This document shows, piece by piece, positions 1-9,321 of a stretch of DNA of 64,000 nucleotides. The translations under genes and the position numbers were made by a program. The stretch is from Nitzschia sp. pyKryTriq1 (Eukaryota > Bacillariophyta > Bacillariophyceae > Bacillariales > Bacillariaceae), in the NCBI GenBank assembly GCA_956465555.1, contig OY101127.1, forward strand, positions 1-64,000, in the 5' to 3' direction. Numbering within the stretch: the first letter of the stretch is position 1; every line of letters begins with the position of its first letter. A model generated the notes under the pieces. That model saw only the letters and a program-made list of their open reading frames with translations, had not been told where the DNA came from and searched no databases.

Positions 1-650
1 CCCCAACCCCAACCCCAACCCAACCCCAACCCCAACCCCAACCCCAACCCCAACCCCAACCCCAACCCCAACCCCAACCCCAACCCCAACCCCAACCCCA
101 ACCCCAACCCCAACCCCAACCCCAACCCCAACCCCAACCCCAACCCCAACCCCAACCCCAACCCCAACCCCAACCCCAACCCCAACCCCAACCCCAACCC
201 CAACCCCAACCCCAACCCCAACCCCAACCCCAACCCCAACCCCAACCCCAACCCCAACCCCAACCCCAACCCCAACCCCAACCCCAACCCCAACCCCAAC
301 CCCAACCCCAACCCCAACCCCAACCCCAACCCCAACCCCAACCCCAACCCCAACCCCAACCCCAACCCCAACCCCAACCCCAACCCCAACCCCAACCCCA
401 ACCCCAACCCCAACCCCAACCCCAACCCCAACCCCAACCCCAACCCCAACCCCAACCCCAACCCCAACCCCAACCCCAACCCCAACCCCAACCCCAACCC
501 CAACCCCAACCCCAACCCCAACCCCAACCCCAACCCCAACCCCAACCCCAACCCCAACCCCAACCCCAACCCCAACCCCAACCCCAACCCCAACCCCAAC
601 CCCAACCCCAACCCCAACCCCAACCCCAACCCCAACCCCAACCCCAACCC
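1..650. repeat. Telomere, CCCCAA array (G strand TTGGGG)
   Basis: About 108 units of CCCCAA run without interruption, apart from one 5-base unit (CCCAA, 19-23). The C-rich strand reads inward from base 1, as expected at the left end of a linear chromosome. The 3' G-strand would be TTGGGG. The array stops abruptly at a CATG and joins a 52-bp block that also occurs twice internally. TTGGGG is the Tetrahymena-type unit, whereas stramenopile telomeres are usually described as TTAGGG. Confidence 0.97.
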
Positions 651-702
651 CATGTTTCCTTTTTCCAATTTCCGACTTCCGACTTCCAATTACCCAACCC
701 CA
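651..702. repeat. 52-bp subtelomeric junction block, copy 1
   Basis: This block runs from CATGTTTCC to TTACCCAACCCCA and is identical to 6588-6639 and 9269-9320. Here its left edge is the telomere and its right edge the GACA minisatellite. Its last bases, ACCCAACCCCA, resemble a short degenerate telomere tract. The minus strand is a run of GGAAN-type units. Confidence 0.95.
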
Positions 703-983
703 GACAGACACACAGACAGACAGACAGACACACAGGCACACAGACAGGCACACAGACAGGCACACAGACAGGCACACAGACAGACACACAGACAGACACA
801 CAGACAGACACACAGACAGACACACAGACAGACACACAGACAGACACACAGACAGACACACCGACAGACAGACAGAGACACAGACAGAGACACAGACAGA
901 GACACAGACAGAGACACAGACAGAGACACAGACAGAGACACAGACAGAGACACAGACAGAGACACAGACAGAGACACACAGAC
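703..983. repeat. GACA-type minisatellite (CACAGACAGA units)
   Basis: A tandem array built of GACA, CACA and GAGA tetramers. It first follows a CACAGACAGG pattern (about 730-780), then CACAGACAGA (about 780-860), then a GACACAGACAGA pattern (about 870-975). Open frames across it on both strands are only repeat translations (THRQ/DTDR and VSLS) and are not genes. Confidence 0.93.
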
Positions 984-1518
984 TTGCATTCTGATATTTA
1001 CTTATGTTCGTACGTAATATATATAAGTTCAAACCAAATGTATGAACATACGTAAAAATTTGACGGCTATAAATAAATAAAAATCATACACACGACACGA
1101 ACAAGCCCCAATCCCGATATTAAACGAACATCATTTAATCTATAAAAGAACTTATCTTTAATGAAATCTCAATGGTATCTCATACAATCTACTACTACTA
1201 GCTACTACTACTAGCTACTACTACTAGCTACTACTACCAGCTACTACTAGCTATTACTACTAGTAGCTACTACTATGCGTACTGCTACTACTACTACTTG
1301 TTCCGTTACTCCTACTCTTGTTCTGTTACTGTTACTGCTAATAGAAGTTGTCCTACCACTACTGATACTCGTACTGCTATTCGTACTGCTATTCGTACTG
1401 CTATTCGTACTGCTACTTCTACTCGTACTGCTACTGCTACTACTCGTACTTCTACTCGCACTGCTACTCGTTGTCCTACTAACAGTACTTGTAGTGTTGC
1501 TGCTACTCCGCGAAGTTA
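984..1518. other. AT-rich spacer and TAC/TAG microsatellite
   Basis: Bases 984-1180 are AT-rich and show no coding signal. From about 1186 to 1515 the sequence is a degenerate TAC/TAG/TGC trinucleotide array with a CTACTACTAG sub-pattern and later a TACTGCTATTCG sub-pattern. It ends directly against the stop codon of the minus-strand helicase gene, so it may form the 3' flank of that gene. Confidence 0.85.
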
Positions 1519-4500
1519 TTAACTAGTAGAAGACTGCTCAAATGAATCGACCAGCCATTCTTCGAAACGTTGTTTCGAACCGTAAATTGATTTCAAGAAG
1601 TCGAGAAATGTCGTAGCCTTGTCCTGCTGTTTGTAACTCCAAACCAACAATGCTTTCAAATTCAAACCAACTGGACACTCATTGAAGTCGTGCTTCTTAG
1701 AACCGGCTGCACTACGCATGAAGAAGCAGTTGTAGCAACCCTTGCCGCTCATGAAATTTTTTGCTTGGAGAGTGCACTTTGATGTACTCGTGTGATAAGG
1801 CAAGCAAACTCCAGCACATCGTAAACAAGAGGTCGACTTCCAACAAACACACGAAGTTCTTTTGCAGACGAGACATCTGCTTTCCAATTCTTGCACGACT
1901 CGAAACGCTGTGTTCTGCATGTCCACCTCGGTGCGCACTTGCTCACGAGCTACAACAGCAGTCCGCGCGAGCGGTGTAGACCGACAACAATCGCAAACGC
2001 CACAATCATCACGCGCAGCACCGAATCGCTCGGAAAAGTGCACCAAACGACACACGCTGTTGTCATTACACCACTGGAAGACGCTCTCTGACGTACATGT
2101 TTTGTTGTACTGATCCCAGTCGGTAGTTTCTAACCAGGAGTTCTCGACAAGACGCTTGAACTTCGAAGCGTCAGCCTCCTCACGATGACTTGGCATGGAG
2201 GTAGGCACGGCTACCAAAATTCTACCGAAGGAGGTCCGTTGGTTCGTCCGCAATCTACAAATTGCCTGGCAGACTTGTATGAGACTGAAAAGGTATCCGG
2301 CCACCACCACCATACAGCACTTCGAATTTTCATTCCCAACTATTCCAATGGAAGTCGTAATCAGCACATCAATCTCTCCGTCCGCCCACTCTTTCGCTGC
2401 CTTGACTTGATCCAACTGACAATCGTCTGCTGTTACAAACTGACAACGTGCTGAAGACGACAAAAGCTTGTGGAATGTTGCGCCAAGTTGTTTACTGGCT
2501 ACGATTATATGGACACAAGAACGCCGACTCGGCCCGAGACCCAAGTGCTTTAGGACTGAATCTCGAACGTTCACAACAAATGTCTTTCGTACTTGAACAT
2601 CGATTTCAAAACCACGAGGATACGATCCTAGAACGTCTCCACCCTTGATTATTTCAACGTCGGAACCATCCTCTTCTACCGAAAGATTTAGCTTTTTCGC
2701 CAAACGACCCAACAAAAAGCTTGGTATCGTACCACTCAGTACGATGACCGGAATTCGAAAACGTGGAAGCTTCCGGATGACATCATAAGCCGGTCGAAAC
2801 TCCTCTTCCGAAATAATTGTATGCACCTCATCCACAAAGATTCTGGAAAGCAGCTTGGACTTGACCCATTCCTCGATGACATGAGAATGATATCGCACAA
2901 GACATTCGAGCGCTTCGAGCGACATGAACGCAATACTCGGTAGAAAATCAGCACCTTCTGAGTTACTGAATGCATCCGGAAGACATGTATCTACGATGTC
3001 GCTTCCAGTAAACATACTGAAAGCGACGTGAAGGCCGAGTCGATCGAACTCTTGCTCGCACTTGGAATAATGGTAACCCGTTAGGAAAATGTAAGGAAGA
3101 ACCACAATTACCAAAACCGATCCTTTTCCGCTGATCTCTCTTGCCAAAGTTGGCACGATCCATGCGAGCGATTTACCCTCACCGCACGGAAGATTCACAA
3201 TTCCATGTTTGTTAGAAAGCTTCGAAGAAAGAGATAACATCTGCCGCTGTCCAATAGACTTGAACTTCGCCGAAGGACCATAAAGAGCAACGATACTGTC
3301 CTCGATATCCTTGTCGGAAAGTACGTTGGACGACACCTCGATGTGAGAGCTGTCTCCCAAAGCGGCATGATAAGAGGCATAGAGATACTCAGGACCTCCG
3401 ACCAAGCGAGTTCCATACTTCTTTCGTTGTGTGGCCTCTGAATGGCCGGCCATCTCGCTTGCGTCTTTATTTGCTGACAAAAAATTATCCCAACCATTGT
3501 TGGGAAAGAGGTAGTTCGAGATCGAATTCCATAGATGACGGATTTGTGTCATAGTAGGAACCTCTTCGAACGAGAAGAGCTCCGAAATGACATTACCAGC
3601 CAAATAACCGCGACCAGATCTCACCGGTATCATCTTCCTCGACGCCAAATCCTGTCGAGTACGAACGAGGGCCCGGTAAATTAGGTAGTAGCGCGCAATA
3701 ACCGGCGGCAACTTGCGAAGTACAGCAAAGCCAACCGGAGACCGATAAGTAAACTTTTTGATTGGAGTAGCTGAGTAATACACCGTCCCACGATGCCATA
3801 GTACATGGAACATCGTGGGATCGTCCAACTCAGTCAAGCGCATCGATCCGCCACCGAACCCATGGAAGCTGATCTCTAAATTGGCTATCAACATGTCAAG
3901 GTAAACGACGTCGTAGCTTGACTTGAAGTTCATTGGGTTTGGGCTGTTGCGAATAAAGAGGTCCCCACTTGGAGAAGTACCAACCCGTATGGGATTCACA
4001 GGATCGACCAAAGACTTGTACCACTCTCCCTCACATATTCGTTCCAAGATGGTATTCATGTTTGACACGACTTCGGGGACTAAAGAAGACCAAATGTCCT
4101 TTTCGAAGAGGAACTGGTCTACGCCGACATGCCCAAATTCGTCCAATGTCGTTAGTCGACGCTTGGGCTTCCGCCGCTGCACCTCTCTGAGCTGCCGTAC
4201 CATTGGCGCGAGAACATGAAGTACTGGAGACTCGCGAATTCTTTCCACTAAAAGCTTGGCATGCTCGTGAACATTGTGTTCATAGGAGCAAAGAACGGAA
4301 CAGACGGCCGCTCGACAAACCGACATCGACTCAGAAAAGGTCGAGCTTAGAGTACCGCATGAAACCATCGAGATTTGCGAGCTCTTGTCAATCCGGAAAG
4401 CTCTCATTATACAATACTCAACCAGCAAAGGATGGATTCCAAAGCTGGGAGTAGATTCGAGCAATAATTCCATAAGCAGTCTAGGTACCGAATAATCGTC

Positions 4501-5175
4501 TCGGTTGTCGTAGGTACTGATTGCGCCCCGACGGAACAAGAAGCTCAGCAACTTCTTTACTTCCTTTAACAAAAGTTCCGCTTTGTGGCGGAAAGTGTAC
4601 AAAAAATTTTGTTGGACTTCGTTTAAGTCCTGGCCCTCGAACACTTGCAGGCCCGCCCGGTACTTCCCATTTACCATGGTGACGTCGTACCGGGCGGAAT
4701 TCAAAAGCCATCTCTCTGCACTATCGTGTATTAAACAAAGCAGCGGCTCTGTGACGTCGTTCGGAGCCGCAAAACTTGCAACACACCACCGAATGTGAGT
4801 CTCCAAATTGCCGTATCGTCCAACAATGGGAGTAAACATCGGAACATAATCGTTGGAGTATTCGTCAAGACGAATGAAAGGTACAAGCATCGTTTTCACC
4901 GCCTCATAGGAGAAAGCAGTAGTCCTTCGCTGTACTTTGTCAGTCGTCTGGACCGGCAGCGCAAGTACGCCAGTCGCCGACTTGATCAAGTCCGTTCGTC
5001 TGACCACCAAAGAGAAATCGCATCGTTTCCGTTGACAATGTCGTTTCGCACTGGACTTTCTAGTCAAGACCTCACCACAAGTCTGACAATAATATCCAGT
5101 CACTCCATTATTTGTACTAAGTGGAGCCAGAGGTAGACGTAGTGTACGCTGTCGTTTTGTTGGTGAAGAGTCCAT
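1519..5175 (-). CDS. Subtelomeric RecQ-like helicase with tyrosine-recombinase-like N-terminal half
   Basis: An uninterrupted protein of 1218 residues from the ATG at 5175. An upstream in-frame Met at 5271 would add 32 residues translated partly from a GGAT microsatellite, so it is not preferred. A zinc-finger-like motif comes first (C30, C33, H46, C52). A tyrosine-recombinase-like region follows: Arg446 in MRLTEL, Lys473/474, IRH at 545-547, then GHS (577-579) with Tyr587 nine residues after the His, the classic recombinase spacing; the first His of the HxxR box reads Thr. The helicase has Walker A GEGKS (665-669), DEVH (782-785), SGTIP (814-818) and QAICRLR (970-976). A RecQ-type zinc motif (C1042, C1058, C1061, C1064) and a second cysteine cluster (1101-1167) follow. 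It resembles telomere-linked helicases of fungi. Helicase identity is firm; the recombinase reading is inference. Confidence 0.85.
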   Translation of the reverse strand: MDSSPTKRQRTLRLPLAPLSTNNGVTGYYCQTCGEVLTRKSSAKRHCQRKRCDFSLVVRRTDLIKSATGVLALPVQTTDKVQRRTTAFSYEAVKTMLVPFIRLDEYSNDYVPMFTPIVGRYGNLETHIRWCVASFAAPNDVTEPLLCLIHDSAERWLLNSARYDVTMVNGKYRAGLQVFEGQDLNEVQQNFLYTFRHKAELLLKEVKKLLSFLFRRGAISTYDNRDDYSVPRLLMELLLESTPSFGIHPLLVEYCIMRAFRIDKSSQISMVSCGTLSSTFSESMSVCRAAVCSVLCSYEHNVHEHAKLLVERIRESPVLHVLAPMVRQLREVQRRKPKRRLTTLDEFGHVGVDQFLFEKDIWSSLVPEVVSNMNTILERICEGEWYKSLVDPVNPIRVGTSPSGDLFIRNSPNPMNFKSSYDVVYLDMLIANLEISFHGFGGGSMRLTELDDPTMFHVLWHRGTVYYSATPIKKFTYRSPVGFAVLRKLPPVIARYYLIYRALVRTRQDLASRKMIPVRSGRGYLAGNVISELFSFEEVPTMTQIRHLWNSISNYLFPNNGWDNFLSANKDASEMAGHSEATQRKKYGTRLVGGPEYLYASYHAALGDSSHIEVSSNVLSDKDIEDSIVALYGPSAKFKSIGQRQMLSLSSKLSNKHGIVNLPCGEGKSLAWIVPTLAREISGKGSVLVIVVLPYIFLTGYHYSKCEQEFDRLGLHVAFSMFTGSDIVDTCLPDAFSNSEGADFLPSIAFMSLEALECLVRYHSHVIEEWVKSKLLSRIFVDEVHTIISEEEFRPAYDVIRKLPRFRIPVIVLSGTIPSFLLGRLAKKLNLSVEEDGSDVEIIKGGDVLGSYPRGFEIDVQVRKTFVVNVRDSVLKHLGLGPSRRSCVHIIVASKQLGATFHKLLSSSARCQFVTADDCQLDQVKAAKEWADGEIDVLITTSIGIVGNENSKCCMVVVAGYLFSLIQVCQAICRLRTNQRTSFGRILVAVPTSMPSHREEADASKFKRLVENSWLETTDWDQYNKTCTSESVFQWCNDNSVCRLVHFSERFGAARDDCGVCDCCRSTPLARTAVVAREQVRTEVDMQNTAFRVVQELESRCLVCKRTSCVCWKSTSCLRCAGVCLPYHTSTSKCTLQAKNFMSGKGCYNCFFMRSAAGSKKHDFNECPVGLNLKALLVWSYKQQDKATTFLDFLKSIYGSKQRFEEWLVDSFEQSSTS

Positions 5176-5186
5176 TTCGGAAGGAT

Positions 5187-5226
5187 GAATGGATAGATGG
5201 ATGGATGGATGGATGGATGGATGGAG
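5187..5226. repeat. GGAT microsatellite at the helicase start
   Basis: About eight GGAT/AGAT units lie immediately upstream of the preferred ATG (5175). In the minus-strand frame they would encode a HPSI repeat if the more distal Met at 5271 were used. Confidence 0.9.
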
Positions 5227-6046
5227 CGATTCGAAAGCGAAATAATAAAAAGCTCCGATTAGATAGACCACGTAAAAAATATATCATAGATATTGCTATT
5301 GCTATGAGGATTGTCATTCGTTCGTCTACAGGTCATGTCGCATACCCCCCCCCATTTGATGTTCTGTTTATGATATCTAGCCATAGTGATTTCATTTTGA
5401 ATGCTGGCGCGTCACTTCTCCGTGCTTTCAATGACCAATCAGAAGGTTTCCCTTCATGTCCGGACTTGCACCGGACATGGTCCGGAAAGCTCCTTCCCTC
5501 ACTTCTCCGTGCTTTCAATGACCAATCAGAAGGTTCCTTTTGCACCGGACTTGCACCGGACATGCACCGGACTGCTCCTTCCTAACACCGAATTTTAAAT
5601 AAAATATATACGTACATGAAGCTTTTTACTACTAAAATCCCGTGGATTCCTTAGGGTTGGAATTAAATTGTCCTAGGACGTGTCCTCTAGCATGTCCTCC
5701 TTTATATAAACGTGCGAACAGTAGAATCATCTACCGTCCGTTGCGCGCTGTTCTCCCCATGAGAATAAAATGTACGGTCATGACAATAATTTACGCTGAG
5801 AAGCTGGTTTTAAAAACAATATGCCTTCGATTTCGAAAAAATCTATCCTAACGGTAATATTTTAAAATTGGAATATGCCTCCGATATCGGAGAAACCATC
5901 CCAACGGTAATACGATTATTGTTTATGGAATGATAACATCTCAACGAGAAGCTGGATTCAAAAATATAATGCCTCACGATTTCGGAGAAGCTATCGAAAT
6001 TTTATACCACCACACGAAAGAATCAAAGGCATATTGCAAGAGAGTT
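5227..6046. other. Spacer with an 87-bp tandem duplication
   Basis: No coding signal. A 37-bp block (5412-5448, TCACTTCTCC...AAGGTT) recurs at 5499-5535, and the 20-mer CCGGACTTGCACCGGACATG at 5460 recurs at 5545, giving a tandem repeat of about 87 bp. Between about 5790 and 6000 there are degenerate repeats around GAGAAGCTGG and ATTTCGGAGAA. Confidence 0.75.
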
Positions 6047-6385
6047 TTATGGCATATTCTTCCCCAACCCCTCGTCAACGGTAAAAAATCCCCTAATAGT
6101 ATCGAACTGACGATTGTCCGACTGTCTACCTTCTCTTTGACCGTCGGTTCGAGCTTTCTTCTGCTTGTCCGGAGTCACCACTACCGCCATTGAATGCTTG
6201 GACGAGCCTTCGTTGGTCGAACCTTGAATACGTTCGTTGTCCACGAGTACCAAAGCACGGCTTGCCGATCCCTTTTCCATCTCTTCCTTCTCCAATCTCT
6301 CCTTCTCCAATCTCTGAACCTCGGCGAGGTACATGTGATCCTCTTCCGGGGTCGTTTCGAAAACACCGCTGTTGAAATCGTCCAT
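6047..6385 (-). CDS. Hypothetical charged small protein
   Basis: The frame opens with ATG at 6385 and gives 112 residues. It contains a Glu/Lys-rich, probably helical stretch (about residues 20-38, with an RLEKERLEKEEMEK core), then a Lys/Arg-rich tail. I do not recognise a family. It lies 3' of the truncated helicase-family fragment on the same strand, so it may be a leftover exon of that gene or an independent small gene. The amino-acid composition looks coding, but nothing else supports it. Confidence 0.3.
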   Translation of the reverse strand: MDDFNSGVFETTPEEDHMYLAEVQRLEKERLEKEEMEKGSASRALVLVDNERIQGSTNEGSSKHSMAVVVTPDKQKKARTDGQREGRQSDNRQFDTIRGFFTVDEGLGKNMP

Positions 6386-6587
6386 TGCTTTTTTTTATGA
6401 TATCGTTTCCCTGTCGAAATGATTTCTTCCGAATCGTCCCAAAGATTGATAGATGATATCTTTGGTGAGTCGTAAACCAAAATTTCAAAAATATTTCTTC
6501 TGCTATGAAGAGTCGGCGATGAACTTCCGAAATATTTGTTCTCTACGCTGCACAGGTACAAACGTGGTAGAGAAAATCCCATTTTTC

Positions 6588-6639
6588 CATGTTTCCTTTT
6601 TCCAATTTCCGACTTCCGACTTCCAATTACCCAACCCCA
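6588..6639. repeat. 52-bp subtelomeric junction block, copy 2
   Basis: Identical to the block at 651-702. The left flank (TCCCATTTTTC) is shared with copy 3. The right edge joins a copied fragment of a beta-propeller-like gene. Confidence 0.95.
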
Positions 6640-6726
6640 ATCTCCTGATGCAACCATGCCTCCAAATTCAAAATGTTCGCCCGACCCAATCAAATCGGGA
6701 TACGTATGTTGCCATTCCAGAGTAAA
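6639..6726 (-). pseudogene. Copied 88-bp fragment of a beta-propeller-like gene
   Basis: Matches 8991-9078 with one obvious mismatch (TACGTATG against TACGTCTG). On the minus strand it encodes the LEWQHTYPDLIGSGEHFEFGG type of segment seen in the longer fragment at 8698-9114. It is spliced between junction block copy 2 and the truncated zinc-finger gene at 6727-8177, forming a chimera. Confidence 0.85.
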
Positions 6727-8177
6727 GGGACCATTCTCCGCAGATTCGACCGGTAGACTTGGTCGATACGCATGCAAATGTAAATCGTAGGCTTCAACAG
6801 GAGCGACGCTCGACGCTGCTCCCTCTTGCTTGATTCTCGTGTCATATCCCAGAGTCGCAACCAATACAAGAGGTCGTTCTTGAGTATGCAAAGGCCGCGA
6901 TCGCCATCGTCGGCGCAGCATGTGTTGTGTGGTGTGTCCAGATACTGCGCCGCAGAAGCCCGATCACCAGCAGTGCCCGCTGCTACTGTTTGAAGAGGCA
7001 TCTCGGCAGGTAGGGCCTTGAACTGCCGGGAGTACACGAACTCCATTCCCATTGGGTCTTCGAGTGCACTTTCGGTTGAGTGGAAATGAAAGACTCTGAG
7101 CAGTCTACCGAAGAAGTTGCTTTCGAGAAGAGTCGCCAAGCGTCCATCAGCCTCCACAAATTCCTTCTTGAATTCGTCAAACACTGGGGTATTGCGACGC
7201 CAAATGTGCATCATCAAGAATCGAAGTTCGTATCGGGACTTTGCAGCATAGTGCCTTCGTAAAGCCCAGGAATTGTCTGTTTTGGACCCTTCACTTCCGT
7301 ACTGGATAGTCTTAAAGTTGATACCGCGATTCGCGATATCTTGTGGAACTTGACCAAGCCAGCCGGGAAGGTAGTCGACAAACCATCGATTAGCAAAATC
7401 TACAACCAGCTGGAGAGTCGATTCTGTAGCAGGATCGATCTTCCGGTACCATAAATCACGCAGGTACCGCATACGTGCTTCAAGATTTTCTTTTGACACT
7501 GCCATCTTGAAGAACCACTTTGCCCAGATCTCTGGACTCTCATCTGGTCGAATCAAGTGGCGAATGTTGGAGACGACAGTAGAGAGTTTCGTAGTGACCA
7601 ACGTCAAGTCAAGACCATGGTTGTCTTCGTGGTCATCTTCATCGTCGTCTTCCTGTTGGGACTGGGGGAAAATTTCCCGGATCTTCTCAGGAGTGACAAC
7701 ACGATGACAGATGGTCATCCAGTCACTACATATTGCAACTAGTTTGGCATCGGCACAAGGAGTCCTGATGTTGCCATCCGTCTTGGGTCCTTTCTTCTTG
7801 GGTTCGTTCTTGTGGCGATTGAAGTTGGATGTTGACTTCGTAGATTTGGCAAATCGTGCAGAACACTCTGAGCATTTTAATTGATGTACCTTGTCTACAA
7901 GGACTTGATCCTCCGTCAGCCGAGAACCTGCTTCTTTCAATTCTGAAAGTGAATCCGAGTAATTCTCATTGAACTTTGTAGCATCTTCGATGTCGTAGAT
8001 GAGGTCTTCATGTTCGTTCAAAAGGTGTTGATAAATGTTGAAAACGGGCTTTTCACAACTTTTACAAAAGTGACCAAACGGAGAATATCCGATGATCAAG
8101 TCGGGAGACCAGGATTGAGAATCGCCAGATGGCGTCACAAAGTTTCCTCCCCGTTTCCGTTGTGATGGAGGCTCCAT
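6727..8177 (-). pseudogene. Truncated relative of the subtelomeric helicase (N-terminal part only)
   Basis: The frame starts with ATG at 8177 (MEPPSQRKR) and stays open to 6690, but the last dozen residues come from the copied 88-bp fragment, so the real gene is cut near 6727. Two cysteine/histidine motifs are visible: FCKSCEK with two His about 12-17 residues on, and LKCSECSARF with a later His. Its middle resembles the pre-recombinase part of the 1519-5175 protein in order and spacing: RW...NRG.NFKTIQ, then a KSRYELRFLMMHIWRR helix matching a KAELLLKEVKKLLSFLFRR helix, then LLES. No helicase motifs remain. Relationship to the intact gene is my inference. Confidence 0.6.
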
Positions 8178-8214
8178 GATGTTGTTGTTGTTGTTGTTGT
8201 TGTTGTTGCTGTTG

Positions 8215-8262
<48 letters not shown>

Positions 8263-8430
8263 TCTTATTTTGACAAGAAAGTAAGTGGATGCTGTCGCTG
8301 TCACTGTCGCCTGCCGCTGTCGCTGTCGCCCGTTGTTGCTGCTGCTTTTGCTTTCTTATTTTGACAAGAAAGTAAGTGGATGCTGTCGCTGTCACTGTCG
8401 CCTGCCACTGTCGCTGTCGCCGTCGCCCGT
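8178..8430. repeat. CTG/TTG tract and 91-bp tandem duplication
   Basis: Bases 8178-8259 are (GTT/GCT)n. A block of about 78 bp starting TTGCTTTCTTATTTTGACAA lies at 8257-8334 and again at about 8348-8425. It ends in a CTGTCGCTGTCAC-type hexamer region. The array sits immediately 5' of the truncated zinc-finger gene. Confidence 0.9.
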
Positions 8431-8697
8431 CGCTGTCATCGCCGATGCCGTTGCGTCGACGACGTGGAGATGTTGGTTGTCGCATGAATGGATTTACCAA
8501 AAAGCTTCTCACTTTTGGTAGGATGATGATGATGATAATGGTGTTGTCGTTTGGTGGAAGTACCGGTAGGAGTCAATCGGGTTGGGCGTGGGAATCGACA
8601 TTTCCTCTCATTTTGTCGCACACAGACGACATTGCTCGACCAATAGAAATAAGGCCGCATCAACTCTCGGCCCACGAACGGCCCACGCATACGTCAA
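8431..8697. other. Spacer between subtelomeric fragments
   Basis: No gene is recognised. It contains a short GAT microsatellite (8521-8537) and one TACCGGTA palindrome at 8561-8568. Confidence 0.6.
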
Positions 8698-9114
8698 CTA
8701 GAACATGATCATCACACGATACAAAAGCGTCGTAGTATTTCTACACAAAAAGACGTAGGCAGAGATAATAGGCCGCTTTTTCACGCCATGAATGTATTCG
8801 TTGTACGCGTCTTGTCCGATGCGAGTAAAGGATTCATCCTGTTCTTTGTCCCATTGTTCATTGTACAACAAACGTCCCGTCTCGAGGTCGATCTGGAGCA
8901 TGAACCCATCAGTGTCGTCTTCTACCGTAGTAGCAGTGCTAGTGGTACGCGAGGTTGTGGTTCCTCCCGTACTTCCAGCGAGGAAGAGCAAATCTCCTGA
9001 TGCAACCATGCCTCCAAATTCAAAATGTTCGCCCGACCCAATCAAATCGGGATACGTCTGTTGCCATTCCAGAGTAAAACTACTACTGATACCACTGTCA
9101 CTATAATAATACAA
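8698..9114 (-). pseudogene. Fragment of a beta-propeller-like (SBBP-style) repeat gene
   Basis: The open minus-strand frame contains one blade-like unit: TLEWQQTYPDLIGSG, then GGMVASGDLLFLAGSTGG, a Thr-rich insert, and DGFMLQIDLETG. The W...G...G.T.G...DGF...D...G pattern is that of SBBP/beta-propeller repeats in large secreted proteins. Only one repeat is present and both ends run into microsatellite or junction sequence, so this is a fragment of a larger gene elsewhere. An 88-bp piece of it is copied at 6639-6726. Confidence 0.5.
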
Positions 9115-9268
9115 CTACCACAATACTACTACTACCATACGACTACCACTGCTACTGCTACTACTACTATACCTTGTTGCTAACTCACTAATCCTACTTA
9201 CCCTTGTTCCTAATCCCACTTGCCCTTGTTCCTAATTCCACTTGCCCATGTTCCTATTCCCATTTTTC
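9115..9268. repeat. TAC microsatellite and degenerate CCTTGTTCCTAATCC repeat
   Basis: A TAC/CTA trinucleotide tract (to about 9170) is followed by four degenerate units around CTTACCCTTGTTCCTAATCC. On the minus strand these read as GGAACAAGGG-like, G-rich units that grade directly into junction block copy 3. Confidence 0.8.
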
Positions 9269-9320
9269 CATGTTTCCTTTTTCCAATTTCCGACTTCCGA
9301 CTTCCAATTACCCAACCCCA
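9269..9320. repeat. 52-bp subtelomeric junction block, copy 3
   Basis: Identical to 651-702 and 6588-6639. Its right edge joins a copy of the RAB1 stop codon and 3' flank. Confidence 0.95.
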
Positions 9321-9321
9321 G

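Noticed and set aside
652-1017. Open frames on both strands across the GACA array
   Set aside because: They translate only the repeat (THRQ, DTDR, VSLS) and have no other protein features.
1275-1526. Open frames of poly-Leu/Val and Thr/Ala type upstream of the helicase stop
   Set aside because: They are translations of the TAC/TGC microsatellite.
6181-6921. 246-codon minus-strand frame
   Set aside because: It crosses the 52-bp block, the copied propeller fragment and the helicase-family fragment in the wrong frame, so it cannot be one gene. A short stretch at about 6400-6560 looks protein-like but is unsupported.
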